Positions 5,206-5,502 of a stretch of DNA of 5,502 nucleotides are shown here, one piece after another. This stretch comes from an uncultured Oscillospiraceae bacterium. GTDB taxonomy: Bacteria > Bacillota > Clostridia > Oscillospirales > Ruminococcaceae. Made by a program: the position numbers and the translations under genes. Positions within the stretch are counted from its first letter, which is position 1. Each line of letters starts with the position of its first letter. Where the stretch lies: NCBI GenBank assembly GCA_934527255.1, contig CAKTAM010000117.1, positions 1-5,502 on the forward strand. Reading direction: 5' to 3'. The notes under the pieces are model-generated. The model worked only from the letters and a program-made list of their open reading frames with translations, had not been told where the DNA came from and did not search any database.

Positions 5206-5502
5206 ATGAAAGCAGATTTTGAAAATGTCATGTATCGTCTGAACTGCATGACTGCCGATCTGGACTCGCTGTATCATCAGGCGGCCCTGAAGCTGGGTAT
5301 GTCTGACAGCGTGTTGTTTCTGCTGTACCTTGTCTATGCCAAAGGCGGCCGCTGCTCACTAAGCGAAATTCGCAGGGCAACCAATATCAGCAAGCAAACG
5401 CTGAACTCCGCCATTCGGAAGCTGGAAAAGGACGGCACCCTGTATCTGGAGCCCAATGGCGGCCGCACCAAAGATGTCTGCCTGACTGAAGCCGGTAAGC
5501 AC
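5206..5502 (+). CDS. MarR-family winged-helix transcriptional regulator (3' end outside window)
   Basis: The frame starts at ATG 5206 behind a strong GGAGGAG (5192-5198, spacing seven) and is still open after 99 residues at the window end. Residues 1-35 look like the first dimerisation helix (MKADFENVMYRLNCMTADLD). A winged helix-turn-helix follows: CSLSEIRRATNIS (50-62), the recognition helix KQTLNSAIRKLEKDG (63-77), and the wing with LYLEPNGGRTKDVCLTEAGK (79-98), whose GRxKxVxLTxAGK pattern is typical of MarR proteins. Such dimers usually repress their own operon or efflux, stress or degradative genes, and are released by small ligands or oxidation. C50 and C92 are visible but nothing shows a redox role. 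The target genes are presumably downstream of the window. It is separated from the upstream genes by a strong terminator, so it starts its own transcription unit. Confidence 0.88.
   Translation, partial: MKADFENVMYRLNCMTADLDSLYHQAALKLGMSDSVLFLLYLVYAKGGRCSLSEIRRATNISKQTLNSAIRKLEKDGTLYLEPNGGRTKDVCLTEAGKH

Noticed and set aside
5045..5209. 54-codon frame that ends overlapping the start of the MarR-family gene
   Set aside because: It has no ribosome binding site, crosses a strong terminator stem and promoter-like sequence, and resembles no family.

Overview
The window looks like chromosomal DNA from a GC-rich, Gram-positive Clostridia-type bacterium, perhaps a gut Oscillospirales/Ruminococcaceae-like lineage. 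This is inferred from strong AGGAGG-type ribosome binding sites, TTG and ATGA start arrangements, a 4Fe-4S type 23S rRNA methyltransferase pair, and protein sequences that read like that group. All supported genes are on the + strand.

Layout: (1) 2-1057 is the 3' part of a gene for a periplasmic-binding-protein fold related to the galactose/glucose-binding protein MglB; its start lies outside the window. (2) It overlaps by ATGA a full-length RlmD-type 23S rRNA m5U methyltransferase (1054-2454). (3) A 185-base gap holds two dyad structures, one over the rlmD stop and one 69-base imperfect hairpin. (4) A TTG-started DUF1810 gene (2640-3068) follows. (5) Next comes a GNAT acetyltransferase (3106-3644) whose reading frame is broken by an apparent one-base deletion near its 3' end. 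(6) After a 220-base gap there is a second, shorter, TRAM-less m5U methyltransferase that resembles RlmC in layout (3865-5013). (7) A 120-base untranslated stretch leads to a strong intrinsic terminator (5134-5164), and right behind it starts a MarR-family regulator (5206 to the window end), preceded by a small palindrome.

How it fits together: two paralogous RNA methyltransferases flank a small cassette (DUF1810 plus broken GNAT) that is visibly less GC-rich in sampled stretches. This suggests accessory genes inserted between, or beside, housekeeping rRNA-modification genes. Having one TRAM-containing and one TRAM-less enzyme resembles the E. coli split between RlmD (U1939) and RlmC (U747) rather than the single dual-specificity RlmCD known in Bacillus; this is an inference. 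The coupling of a sugar-binding-protein-like gene to an rRNA methyltransferase gene is odd and has no obvious functional logic.

I see no mobile element, CRISPR array, tRNA or rRNA gene, and no convincing new multi-gene system. The points most worth checking are the GNAT frameshift, the alternative RNA structures at 2511-2587, the ATGA coupling, and the unusual binding site of the MglB-like protein.
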